A DNA stretch of 64,000 nt from Ruminococcus sp. (GCA_029060755.1 JAIDTI010000023.1:16665-80664), one strand, 5' to 3'. Shown: positions 41,104-51,394, counted from the first letter of the stretch. The notes: generated by a model not told the origin, from the letters alone. Program-made: numbers and translations.

Positions 41104-41397
41104 AGCAGCCAAATTTACTTCTGAAAGTAGGCAATCAGATCAGCCAATCTTGCCACTCTTGCCCTCACCAGTGCGGACGGACTTCACTTTGCCTTGCGCA
41201 ACGAGTTGGCGAACCGTGTGTTCGGACAGACCGACGATAAGCTCGGCACTCTCCTTGATCGTGAGCATCTCCACCTTTTCAGGTGCAGGCTCTTTAGCCT
41301 TAACCGTAACACTGACAACATTGCCGTCAATGCTTTCCCGAAGAGCGATAAGTTCCTCGAAAATATTGTCTATAATTGATTTTGTTGTTTCGTTCAT
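41104..41397 (-). pseudogene. Excisionase-family HTH protein with disrupted C-terminus
   Basis: EMLTIKESAELIVGLSEHTVRQLVAQGKVKSVRTGEGKSGKIG*; ADLIAYFQK* follows in another frame. Confidence 0.65.
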
Positions 41398-41500
41398 AAT
41401 AAGTATCTCTCTTTCTTTATGGTTGTGAATTTATGAACTTTGAACATTTTGAGCATTTTGCAGTTACAAAGTGTGCAAAATGCGGAAAGTACAGATTTCA

Positions 41501-42451
41501 TCATCTGTAAATTTGTGGGTTGATGATGACCTCGGTCACCGTTTTGTTGTTTGCTCCCTTGCTTGTGGTACGAAGAATATAGCTATATTCTTCGAGCATA
41601 TCTACCGTTTCACTAAAGTCCAGGGCATTCTTGAAAAGCGTACAGCGGCACAGCTTGTACAAGTCGTTCTGCCGTATCTGCTGAATACGCTTTGAACGTA
41701 TCTTGTTCAGTACCCTTTCAGCCTTGACCGTGGCAATATCCACATCGCCTAAGCTGTAAGCGTAGATAACCTGATTTCGATAGTATTCTGCAATTTCAAT
41801 AGAATTGCAGAACGTGTCGAGATTTACACGGATTTCAACAGGATTCCCGCCATTCAGTGCGCATTTCACGAAATGAATGATACCGCATAACCGCAGGATA
41901 AGTCCGTGATACTTACCGCCCCAGTCCTTGCAGAAAGCCATATCAGTGAGAAGTCTCGGTTCGATATAGTTGTTATAATACTGCACAAACTCATTATATG
42001 CCTTGCCATCAAAATGAATATACAGCTCATTTTCATCGTGATAAGTGAACTTATCATTCAACAGCTTGTAGATTAGCTTTTTGTAATTCTCAGTGACTTC
42101 TTCGAGAACAGGCTGCGTATCATACCGCTGTGAGCCGATATTGCTTACGGTAAAACAATACACCAGACGAGCAATCAAACCGCTGCCATGGAAAGCCGTG
42201 TTGCTTATCATACTGTCGAATACATAGGGCTGACAGGCAAGGCAAATGCTCATATACGGCTTTTTGAGGACTATACTCGCTCTGGTCGCTCTGGCGCTTA
42301 TATATGAAATGACGGGAGACTTCTTGAAACTTGACTCTGCTACGGTGAGTGCATCGAGTACCAGCGGCGCAGTGTAGTCGCATTTTGCCGACATTCGGTA
42401 CACTCCCGAAAAGCAATAGCTCACAGCAGAAAGAATAGCCGTTCCTGCCAT
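41501..42451 (-). pseudogene. DUF3987-like (primase/helicase-associated) protein, probably internally deleted
   Basis: VAESSFKKSPVI and GSGLIARLVYCF resemble conserved DUF3987 blocks, but the intervening region is very short; no clear intact N-terminus. Confidence 0.5.
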
Positions 42452-42912
42452 TGCAGGAGCAGTTGGGACAGAGGGCGAGGTATGCTGTCATTCTGCCGAG
42501 TGTATTGAAGTACAGAAACAACAAAAAGAAAAAAATATCAAGGAGAATACAAAAGAGTATTCCGATATAAAGTGATATTATGATTCCTTTGTCCGCAGAT
42601 ATAAAGGTTATCTTGATGTGGCAGAAATCGACCACTTCCACCCAGATGATTATGATATTTTTATGCAGGCAAAGAAAGAGCGTATGGATAACATGACATC
42701 ACTCAAAAAGAAACTGATTCGTAACGACTTACCGTCGGCTGAGCTATATGAGCTTTCAAAACAGTACAAGGCGGAAATCAAGGCACTTGCCGAACAGATT
42801 TTAGAGAAGTATGGATTTGATATTACAGCGGTAGCTAAGATCAAGAAGCCCTATAAAACAAAAAAGCAATCTTGAATTTGGTGGGTTCAAAATAGAATTA
42901 GCTCATATGTAA

Positions 42913-42942
42913 TTGACAAGACAATGGATATTGTGCTATAAT
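42913..42942 (+). promoter_or_regulatory. Sigma-A-like promoter of the Wadjet operon
   Basis: TTGACA, 18-nt spacer, TATAAT; RBS GGAGG before ATG 42997. Confidence 0.7.
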
Positions 42943-42996
42943 TATAATGGTATATTGTATATTTCAACAAGATAAGAAGATACGGAGGTGCAGCCA

Positions 42997-44418
42997 ATGA
43001 ATATTTTCAGCATAACGGGAAGTGACTTTTTTAAGGCACTTACAGGCAAATATCAGAACATATTCATTGACTGTCTTGAGATAATTTATAACTCATATCG
43101 AACTGAGCTGTCATATGGTATAGATAAGGAAGTGCTTGTTTTACAGCTTACGGACTATTTTGACCGAAACAGTTCGGCGGATATACAATTTGAGGACGGT
43201 GCAGAGGTTTTCAAGGATTCTCGTGCCAAAGCAAACGAATTTCTCAGAAAGCTAAGAGCATATGGGTGGATAGAATATGAATTTGGCAACGATCAGCGTG
43301 CGAAAATCGTTATGCCTAACCATTCTGTCACAATTATGCAGGCTTTGATGGCAATTATCGATGTAAAGGAAATGGAATATCAAAGCGAAGTCTCTGCAAT
43401 TTATTCGCTTCTTATCAATGAAAATCTATATGACAGACCATATCCGCAGATTATCAAGCCAGTGTATGACAGAACGATTGCACTTTTCACGGAGTTGAAA
43501 AAACTTAATACAGGTATCAGAAAATATATTGATGAATTGACAGAGGGGAAGACACCTGAAGAACTTATGGAACATTTCTTCTCATACAATGAGAATATCG
43601 GCTCAAAGGCGTATCACCGCATGAAAACCAATGATAATGTTTCGAGATTCCGCAACACGATCGTAAGCCGTCTCCGTGATATATTGAGTGATGAAGCGAT
43701 TATGGAAAGAGCAGTCATCGGTTATCAGAATATTGAGGGAGAAAACGACAAAACCGAAGCAAGCGATAAGGTCATAGAAATTATCACAAATGTGATAGGA
43801 TATTTTGATTCCTATGACGATATTGAAAAAGAAATAGAACACAAGCATTCAAAATATCTGAGAAGTGCGGTCAATAGGGCAAAACTTGCGTTTTTGAATA
43901 CCAACAATATAGAGGGAAAAATTTCTACAATCCTGAGATGTCTTGCAAATGCATTTGAAACAGAGGAAGAATATGGTATCTATGATGATGTGCCTGATGA
44001 TTATTGCAGGATATTCAATATGTTTCCGCAGAGCTTTCTCGGTGGAGAGTCGCTAAAAACAATCGGCATATCCAAAAGGAGCGTTGATGTAGAGGAAATA
44101 TTCACACCTCATACCATTTCGGAAGAAGAAATACTCCAAAGACGAATTGCTCTGAAAGAAAAGAATGAACAACGCTTTTCAAGAAAGAATATCAATGCAT
44201 TTGTATGTATTTTGCTAAAAGACAGAGAAAAAATCAATGCATCAGAAATCGAAGTGCATACAAAGCGTGATATGATACGGTTGATTTTTATTAGTATTTA
44301 TGGTAGGGATAAACGCTCCGAATATATTGTTCTGCCAAAAGAAAATATCATATGCAATAATGGCTTCAAATTCAAAGATTTTACTCTGAAAAGGAGGGCA
44401 AAACAGCATGAATCATGA
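42997..44418 (+). CDS. jetA: Wadjet anti-plasmid system protein JetA (MksF/kleisin-like)
   Basis: MNIFSITGSDFFKALTGKYQNIFIDCLEIIYNSYR...; first gene of a JetABCD-type operon with coupled genes. Confidence 0.82.
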   Translation: MNIFSITGSDFFKALTGKYQNIFIDCLEIIYNSYRTELSYGIDKEVLVLQLTDYFDRNSSADIQFEDGAEVFKDSRAKANEFLRKLRAYGWIEYEFGNDQRAKIVMPNHSVTIMQALMAIIDVKEMEYQSEVSAIYSLLINENLYDRPYPQIIKPVYDRTIALFTELKKLNTGIRKYIDELTEGKTPEELMEHFFSYNENIGSKAYHRMKTNDNVSRFRNTIVSRLRDILSDEAIMERAVIGYQNIEGENDKTEASDKVIEIITNVIGYFDSYDDIEKEIEHKHSKYLRSAVNRAKLAFLNTNNIEGKISTILRCLANAFETEEEYGIYDDVPDDYCRIFNMFPQSFLGGESLKTIGISKRSVDVEEIFTPHTISEEEILQRRIALKEKNEQRFSRKNINAFVCILLKDREKINASEIEVHTKRDMIRLIFISIYGRDKRSEYIVLPKENIICNNGFKFKDFTLKRRAKQHES

Positions 44419-45040
44419 AACACGTCTTGATAAATTTCTCGGCAGTGTGTCAAAGGATAAATTCAGGAGCAATGCCAATAAGCTCCTGAATGAATGCTTT
44501 ATCCTAAAGAGCTGTACTGACACGAAAAACTGCTACTATTTCATACTGAAAGAAAAAGAACTGTTTATCGATTATTTTGACCTGCTCGGCTATGATATTT
44601 CGATAAATGAAGAATACGGCGTGATCTCCCTTAACAATACCTATGGCACAGGACGTATCCGTCTGAAGCTGCTTGACAGTATGATACTTCTTATCATACG
44701 GCTTATTTTTATAGAGGAAAAGAAAAAGCTGTCTCAGACAGAAAATGTGATCGTATATGTTGATGAGTTATATGACAGATACCGCAGTCTGAGAAATGAA
44801 CGGCTGAAAAAACAAGATATGCGCTCAGCACTCGGTTTATTGAAAAAATACCATATCATCAATAATCTTGACGCTGATATGGGAAATCCCGATACACGGT
44901 TACATATCTATCCCTCAGTTATACTTGCTTTTGATGGAACAGAGCTGAATACAGTCTATGAAGAAACGAAAGATAAACTTAATAAATATGTGAACGGCGG
45001 TGAAACAGAAGGCTATGCAGACGAAGAAGATACTGACTAA
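44408..45040 (+). CDS. jetB: Wadjet protein JetB (DUF4194/MksE-like)
   Basis: 210 aa; overlaps jetA and jetC; position and size typical of JetB. Confidence 0.8.
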   Translation: MNHETRLDKFLGSVSKDKFRSNANKLLNECFILKSCTDTKNCYYFILKEKELFIDYFDLLGYDISINEEYGVISLNNTYGTGRIRLKLLDSMILLIIRLIFIEEKKKLSQTENVIVYVDELYDRYRSLRNERLKKQDMRSALGLLKKYHIINNLDADMGNPDTRLHIYPSVILAFDGTELNTVYEETKDKLNKYVNGGETEGYADEEDTD

Positions 45041-48000
45041 ACTTAGACTTGTCAATTGGCATTATTTCAGCAATGAAACGATACACCTGAAAAATACCAA
45101 TTTGTTTTCCGGCGACAATGGCGCAGGCAAGTCCACAATTCTTGATGCGATTCAGCTCATACTCACCACTAACAGCCGAAAATTCAATCTCGCTGTGGGG
45201 GCAGAAAGCAAGCGCAGTCTGAAAACCTATGTCAGAGGTAAAACAGGTGAGGAGGGCAGTGAGTATATCAGAAAAGGCGCAGTTATCTCCTATATTGCGC
45301 TTGAAGTATATGAGGAAAGCAAACAGCGTTATTTCGTGATTGGTGGAAAGTTTGATTCACCCGATCTTGAAAGTGAACCAAAGAGAAAATGGTTCTGTGA
45401 GGAGGGTACACTTGACCAGCTATCCTTTATTATAGATAATAAGCCTGCAAAAGACGAACAGTTCAGAAACAACGGTAAAAGGGTAGTGTTTATTCACCAG
45501 ACTTCACTTGCAAAGGATAGATTCAAGTTGCGTCTCGGTCATTTACAGGATAATTTTTTTGAGCTTCTTACAAAGTCAATTGCATTCAAACCTATGAAAG
45601 ATGTCAAGAGCTTTGTTTCGCAGTTTATTCTGCCTGAGAAAAATATTGATATTGATGCACTTCGTGAGAATATCCGCAATCTGAAAGAAATGCAGTTCCT
45701 TGTGGAAGAAGTAAAGAAACAGGTAAATGATCTTGAAGTGATTCAGAAAAAATATGACGATATTCTGCATTTTGATGAGCAGATACTTGTGATAGATATT
45801 CTGATAAAGATCGCAGAAGCGGAAGCGAAAAAAGCAAATATTGCCGATATGACAAGTCAGATTAGTCTTGCGAAACAACGCTTGACACAGGACAAAAAAG
45901 CTCGTAATGATCTCAATGCTGACATACAAAGACTGAACGAGAGATATATCAATGTTCAGACTTCGTTAAATTCAGGGGAATCTGCTTTGTTGATCGGCTC
46001 TATCAAATCCGATATAAAGGATAAGGAAAAAGATAAAAGCACCCTGTCTAACCAGCTTCATCAACTGAAAGAACAGTTAAAAAGAATCAGGACAGCCCTG
46101 CGGTATATTCACAAGTATAGCACTGTGACCGACAGCGAAATTTCTGCTTTGGAACAAATCGAAATGGATATTCAGTGCAGAAACAGTATCGTTATTGAAA
46201 TCGAACGTGCATTTGCAGAAGCAGAGAGCAGTATTCAAAATCAATTAGCAGATACAAAAGCTGAACTGACTGTTCTGAATAAAGCTATTGAACAGCTCTC
46301 CAAAGAAATCAAAGACCTTGAACAAAATAAGCTCACCTATGACAGGAATGTCACGATGCTGAAAGAAGCGATACAGCGTGAATTTTCTGCAAGGGGTATC
46401 GTTTCTGAGGTACATATCCTTGCCGACCTTCTTGAAATATCCGACAGCAAGTGGCAGAATGCGGTCGAGGGCTACCTTAATTCACAGAGATTCTATATCA
46501 TTGTAGAGCCTGCCTATTATGACATTGCTGCTGAGGTTTACGACAAATACAAGTTAAAGATACATACGGCAGCTATTGTCAATACAGCCAAACTGAATAC
46601 AGATGTTACGCCTGATACAACGAGCCTTGCAAGCGTTGTCACCAGTGAAAACCGCTATGCGTATGCTTATGTTGGCTATCTTCTTGACAGAGTGACAATG
46701 TGTGAAAGCGTTTCTGAGCTGAAAGAACACCGTATCGCTATTACACAGGGCTGTATGCTTTATCAGGGCAATGCACTCAGAAAGATTGCCCCTGAAATCT
46801 ACAATATGCCATATATTGGCAAATACGCTTTGCAGCAGCAACTGAAAATCAAGAAAGCGGAGTATGAAGATAAATCAGCCAAACAATCGGAACTTAAAAC
46901 GCAGGAATCAAATTATAATAAGATACTTTCGGTTATCAGACAGTGCAATTTTGAAATATTGAAGCCTGTTATCACTGCTCCAATTGAAATGCAGAAAATC
47001 ACAGAGGAGATTCGTCTATTAAACCAGAAGCTGAAAGAAGCTGAAAATGATCCTACCTATTTACAGCTGCAAATGGAAGCTGATGAACTGAAAGGACAGC
47101 TCGACAGTAAAAATAAGGAGCTTGACAATATCAAGCAGTCTATTACAAGAAATCAATATACAATAGAACGTCTTTCGACTGATATTGGACAACTTGAAAC
47201 AGAGGGCGGCAGCATTGAATCGCAGATAAGTAATATGAGCAAAGGAAATGAGACGGCATTGCATGATGCACAACATAAGTTTGAGGAGCATAAAAAAACG
47301 AAGTCCGCAGACACGATTTTTAACAATTATCAGCCGAGGAGAGAAGCTCTCAAAAATCAGAAAGAAAAAGCCAATAACGAGCTGCACGTTATGCAATCGA
47401 AGTACAAGGACGGTGAGCTTGGTACGGGTATAGGTATGATGTCGGCGTATTCCGAGGAATACAGTGCTTTAGCAAAGCATGATCTTATTAGATACGAGGA
47501 GCAGTTGAGAGTTATCAAGGATAACTGTGAAACAGAGTTCAGAGAGAGCTTTCTTGCAAAAATACGTGAAAATATTGAAAATGCCATTTCTCTGTTCAAA
47601 GAGCTGAATAAGACCCTCAAACCGATTTATTATGGTAATGATTCCTATCGTTTTGACTATTTGGCAGATAAGCGTAAAAAACGGCTGTATGATATGATAA
47701 TGTCGGACTTTAACCTTGGTGGTTTCAACCTCTTTTCCACACAGTTTGATGAAGAATATCACGACGAAATGAATGAGCTGTTTTCAAAGCTGACAGCTTC
47801 GGATGAAAACGGTGATGATGTACTGCGTGAATATACTGATTACCGCAGCTATCTTGATTATGATATTGAGATTATTTCAAAGGACGGAAAATCGCAAAAG
47901 TTCTCTAAAATCTACAGAGAGAAAAGCGGCGGTGAAACACAGACACCGTACTATGTGGCAATTGCAGCTTCTTTTGCTCAACTTTACATCACAGGCGAAA

Positions 48001-48221
48001 CGATAAGAGTTATCATGCTTGACGAAGCCTTTGATAAAATGGACGAGGAACGTATTGAGAGTATGCTCACATTCTTTAAGTCGCAGAATTTCCAGATAAT
48101 TCTTGCTGTACCTACGTCAAGATTGGAGCTGATTGGTGAACAGGCGGACAATATTGTTATGATCTATACTGACAGCGGACATAACAGTTTTGCAGAGGAA
48201 TTTTCCTATGATGAATTATAA
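45015..48221 (+). CDS. jetC: Wadjet protein JetC (SMC/MukB-like ATPase)
   Basis: Walker A FSGDNGAGKSTILDAIQLIL; long coiled coil; signature KSGGETQTPYYVAIA; Walker B VIMLDEAFDKMDEERIE. Confidence 0.93.
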   Translation: MQTKKILTKLRLVNWHYFSNETIHLKNTNLFSGDNGAGKSTILDAIQLILTTNSRKFNLAVGAESKRSLKTYVRGKTGEEGSEYIRKGAVISYIALEVYEESKQRYFVIGGKFDSPDLESEPKRKWFCEEGTLDQLSFIIDNKPAKDEQFRNNGKRVVFIHQTSLAKDRFKLRLGHLQDNFFELLTKSIAFKPMKDVKSFVSQFILPEKNIDIDALRENIRNLKEMQFLVEEVKKQVNDLEVIQKKYDDILHFDEQILVIDILIKIAEAEAKKANIADMTSQISLAKQRLTQDKKARNDLNADIQRLNERYINVQTSLNSGESALLIGSIKSDIKDKEKDKSTLSNQLHQLKEQLKRIRTALRYIHKYSTVTDSEISALEQIEMDIQCRNSIVIEIERAFAEAESSIQNQLADTKAELTVLNKAIEQLSKEIKDLEQNKLTYDRNVTMLKEAIQREFSARGIVSEVHILADLLEISDSKWQNAVEGYLNSQRFYIIVEPAYYDIAAEVYDKYKLKIHTAAIVNTAKLNTDVTPDTTSLASVVTSENRYAYAYVGYLLDRVTMCESVSELKEHRIAITQGCMLYQGNALRKIAPEIYNMPYIGKYALQQQLKIKKAEYEDKSAKQSELKTQESNYNKILSVIRQCNFEILKPVITAPIEMQKITEEIRLLNQKLKEAENDPTYLQLQMEADELKGQLDSKNKELDNIKQSITRNQYTIERLSTDIGQLETEGGSIESQISNMSKGNETALHDAQHKFEEHKKTKSADTIFNNYQPRREALKNQKEKANNELHVMQSKYKDGELGTGIGMMSAYSEEYSALAKHDLIRYEEQLRVIKDNCETEFRESFLAKIRENIENAISLFKELNKTLKPIYYGNDSYRFDYLADKRKKRLYDMIMSDFNLGGFNLFSTQFDEEYHDEMNELFSKLTASDENGDDVLREYTDYRSYLDYDIEIISKDGKSQKFSKIYREKSGGETQTPYYVAIAASFAQLYITGETIRVIMLDEAFDKMDEERIESMLTFFKSQNFQIILAVPTSRLELIGEQADNIVMIYTDSGHNSFAEEFSYDEL

Positions 48222-49380
48222 AAAGCAGCTCCTGAACTGCCTGCTTGATAAATACGAGCGAAGCAAGAGCTTTACAGGCGATAATAAAAGAGGTCAGAGC
48301 TTTTCGGTCAAGCTGATAAAGCTCTTTCCGAAATATGGTGATGAAGCGGAATATGATTTCTATATCAGTATCAATGAAGATACCCAGGAGCTTGAACGCT
48401 GTGAATATATTTCTCTGTCAAAAAAGAAAAATGGAGTCATTGACAGCGTTACATTAAATACGCATAAGCTGAACGAGATATATGAATTCATTTCAAGAAT
48501 ACCAAAGTCAGATACAAATGAACGGTTGCTTAACCTGCTTACAATGTACACAAATAAAAACGAGGTTCTTACAAAATACTGTCAATCGCAAATTGAAAGA
48601 ATACAAAGTAATAAAAAAGCAGAATACTTTGAAAGCGATTTTGAAGAATATGAAAACATACTGAAAGCCGTATCAGAAATATTTGACATTCCCGAAGAAA
48701 TATATATCAGAGATTTCTCAGTCAAAGTGTTTGGAGATTCTAAAGTTTTTGAGAGAATCAAACATAAGGTCACAAGACTTCTGTTTCAGTATGGGGATTT
48801 TCCGCAGGAAGAAACCATACTTGAGGAGCTGAACATCGTTAAAAATCCCGGTCATGTTTATATCAAAGGCTGCGGAATTATCACGATAAGCAATCAGATA
48901 ATTGACCTGTCTGTTCTGGACGGTGATATTGCGATTTCGTCTGTCCTTTTGAAAAGCATAGATAAAATTGAGATTACGGGCAGCAGAGTGATAACCATTG
49001 AAAATTTGACAACATTCAATCATTTTTCACAGCCTGATACTTTTGCACTCTATCTTGGCGGCTACCATAATTCTCACCGAAGAAATTTTATAAGAAAAAT
49101 ATACGAGCAGAATCCGCAAATTTCCTACTACCATTATGGTGATATTGACGCAGGAGGATTCTATATCCTGCTCCATCTGCGAGAGAAAACAGGTATTCGC
49201 TTTGTTCCATATCAAATGGATACAGATACATTACGACAACATTCAGCCTATACAAAACCGTTGACGGAGCATGACAGAAAACGGCTGAAAAATCTTATGG
49301 ACAGTGAATTTTCGGATACAGTAACGTATATGCTTGAACATAATTGCAAGTTAGAGCAGGAAGCATTGGATATTGAATAA
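48208..49380 (+). CDS. jetD: Wadjet protein JetD (DUF2220/Toprim-like nuclease subunit)
   Basis: C-terminal YYHYGDIDAGGFYILLHLREKTGIRFVPYQMDTDTL; overlaps the jetC 3' end. Confidence 0.85.
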   Translation: MMNYKKQLLNCLLDKYERSKSFTGDNKRGQSFSVKLIKLFPKYGDEAEYDFYISINEDTQELERCEYISLSKKKNGVIDSVTLNTHKLNEIYEFISRIPKSDTNERLLNLLTMYTNKNEVLTKYCQSQIERIQSNKKAEYFESDFEEYENILKAVSEIFDIPEEIYIRDFSVKVFGDSKVFERIKHKVTRLLFQYGDFPQEETILEELNIVKNPGHVYIKGCGIITISNQIIDLSVLDGDIAISSVLLKSIDKIEITGSRVITIENLTTFNHFSQPDTFALYLGGYHNSHRRNFIRKIYEQNPQISYYHYGDIDAGGFYILLHLREKTGIRFVPYQMDTDTLRQHSAYTKPLTEHDRKRLKNLMDSEFSDTVTYMLEHNCKLEQEALDIE

Positions 49381-49412
49381 ACGGCTGTACCCAAAGATAC
49401 AACCGTCTGAAC

Positions 49413-49830
49413 TCAAATATAAACCATACACTCAAATACGACCTCTTTTATAATTCCAATAAAGCAATTTTCAAGACCGAACATCTTCTTAGCATCGCCA
49501 CTGAGGACGGCAGTCTGATAGCAACTATCGGACTTCTTCCAACGCTCAACCTGGCGAGCGATAGCTTCCACCTACTTTCAGTTCGAGGTCATCAAGATAT
49601 TCAATAATCATCCCCTCATTGACGAGCCTGCGAAGCCTGTCGGGATACTTGCTATCTGAATAATGAAGATGATACCTGATATAGTCGGTGCGGTAGGTTT
49701 TATGCTCCTCAGTGAACGTGTCAGCGTTGAAGTGAGTAACGGTCAGTATATTGGTATCAAGTCTTCAGATTGGCACATTCTTCTTTTTCCAGGGATAGTA
49801 GGCGGTCTGTATGCTCTTGTATCTGCTCAT
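49413..49830 (-). pseudogene. Degenerate element ORF, family not identified
   Basis: Minus strand MSRYKSIQTAYYPWKKKNVPI* then, in another frame, DYIRYHLHYSDSKYPDRLRRLVNEGMIIEYLDDLELKVG... and, after a further shift, ARQVERWKKSDSCYQTAVLSGDAKKMFGLENCFIGIIKEVVFECMVYI*. Confidence 0.55.
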
Positions 49831-49932
49831 ATCGACCACCTCACTTGATAGGCTTAATCATTTCACTGTTGATTCTATTATGCTGTCAGATTTTGTAATT
49901 AACAGTGATAATATTGAAAGAATTACACTTAT

Positions 49933-51381
49933 TTAGATAACCGAAAATTCATCAGCAAGTATTTCAGGTGAAGAATAAATCAAATCATATTCTTTCAAGA
50001 TTGGTCTGTCTGAAATTTCAGCATAGACCGGTTTTTTTCCTCTTGTGAATACCCAGCAATGACTGATTGGCATATAGAGTACATTTTCAAGTGGCTTATT
50101 ACAGCGTATACTGACTGACTTAGCTGTTTCAATATCATTGCTTCCCATATAGATATAGGTATCACAGTTTGAAATAATAGTCTTGTCTGTTCTGGCACTG
50201 TTTTTCATAAGCTGTGATTCAGATTGCAGAATAAGTGAAACTGATATATTTCTTGAACGGATTGTGGAAATAACTGCATCAAGATTATAGATATTTGTTG
50301 TAGCACCGTAATCATCAAGGAAAAATCTTACAGGAACAGGCAAACGTCCGTTTTCACATAAATCAGCATATTTAACCAAAGCACTCATTGCTTGAGAAAA
50401 GAACAGGTTTACAAGTCCGTCCATTGACCTGTCATAATCGCTTTGCTGAACAAATAAAGCAGTTTTTTTCTGTGCAATTTTTTTGAAGTCACAATCATTT
50501 CCCAACATCATCTTTTCAATTTCTTCTGTGTTGTAGTTGGAAAATTTAGACACAAGTGTACTGCGGATTGTATCATAAGTTTTGTCAGGAGCTTGGTCAA
50601 CACTCTTGAACTGCTCATATGCCCAGCTATTTGGATTCATTTCATGAAGTTTCTGAAAGCGTTTGAAAAGTTCAGATGCTCTACTGTTTCTGCCTTTGTT
50701 AATTATTTCCTCTTTGCGTTCACCTTCACGGACAAGCTGTAATATACTACTGAAATTATACGGTTTATAGCCTGTTTCATACATATATCCAATAATGGCA
50801 CAAATGAAAATCAATGTCATTCTGTCCCAGAACGGGTCAAAATTATAGCTGTTTACTACTTTATCATAAACAAGTGAATTTGCAATTTTCATAATGTCCT
50901 GTGTGGATTGAATTTCCGTCAACGGATTCCAGCGCATAGAATTTTCAGGATTCTGGAAATCGATTTTAAGCACATCATATCCCTTACTATGCAGATAATT
51001 TGCATATTTGCGATAAAGTGTACCTTTCGGGTCGGATATTACATAACTTCCTTTTGCAGTTACAAGATTAGGCTCTACAAACCCCGTACTTTTGCCACAA
51101 CCGCTTGCTCCGACAACTAACACATTGTTATTCAGTCGTGTGATTCGGTCATCAAGTGAACGGGAAACACCTTTTGCAAAAATAAACTCACCATCTCTGA
51201 AATCCTGTTCATAATCCTCATTATAGCCGTTGTCAGCTTCATAAGATTCATCGGTTTCATCAGAATAATCATAAATATCAAATTTTTCAAAAAAGTCGTC
51301 CGGAAGTGGAACTCCTTCAAGTAATGCTTCATATTCAAGTCTTGCCTTATAATCATCAAAAGTTTCGTCATTTGAATACAT
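49933..51381 (-). CDS. Soluble VirD4/TraG-like (T4CP-family) ATPase
   Basis: NNNVLVVGASGCGKSTGFVEPNLVTAKGSYVISDPKGTLYRKYANYLHSKGYDVLKIDF; VRFFLDDYGATTNIYNLDAVISTIRSRNISVSLILQSESQL; no N-terminal TM segment. Confidence 0.85.
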   Translation of the reverse strand: MYSNDETFDDYKARLEYEALLEGVPLPDDFFEKFDIYDYSDETDESYEADNGYNEDYEQDFRDGEFIFAKGVSRSLDDRITRLNNNVLVVGASGCGKSTGFVEPNLVTAKGSYVISDPKGTLYRKYANYLHSKGYDVLKIDFQNPENSMRWNPLTEIQSTQDIMKIANSLVYDKVVNSYNFDPFWDRMTLIFICAIIGYMYETGYKPYNFSSILQLVREGERKEEIINKGRNSRASELFKRFQKLHEMNPNSWAYEQFKSVDQAPDKTYDTIRSTLVSKFSNYNTEEIEKMMLGNDCDFKKIAQKKTALFVQQSDYDRSMDGLVNLFFSQAMSALVKYADLCENGRLPVPVRFFLDDYGATTNIYNLDAVISTIRSRNISVSLILQSESQLMKNSARTDKTIISNCDTYIYMGSNDIETAKSVSIRCNKPLENVLYMPISHCWVFTRGKKPVYAEISDRPILKEYDLIYSSPEILADEFSVI

Positions 51382-51394
51382 ATTAAAACCCTCC

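Larger units (their letters stand above)
38430..49850. mobile_element. Integrated, probably decaying mobilizable element carrying a Wadjet system (att sites not resolved)
   Basis: Tyrosine integrase next to rpsI, MobV relaxase, excisionase-like HTH, DUF3987-like gene, Wadjet operon; GATC content differs sharply from flanks. End points are approximate. Confidence 0.75.

Noticed and set aside
40894-41112. 72-aa minus-strand ORF across the hairpin array
   Set aside because: Composition reflects the inverted repeats; no RBS or domain.
42618-42875. Plus-strand 85-aa ORF upstream of the Wadjet operon
   Set aside because: An in-frame stop lies just upstream of homology-like text and the region overlaps other decayed sequence; probably a gene fragment, not called as a CDS.
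45576-47762. Minus-strand ORFs inside jetC
   Set aside because: Antisense to a well-supported SMC-like gene.
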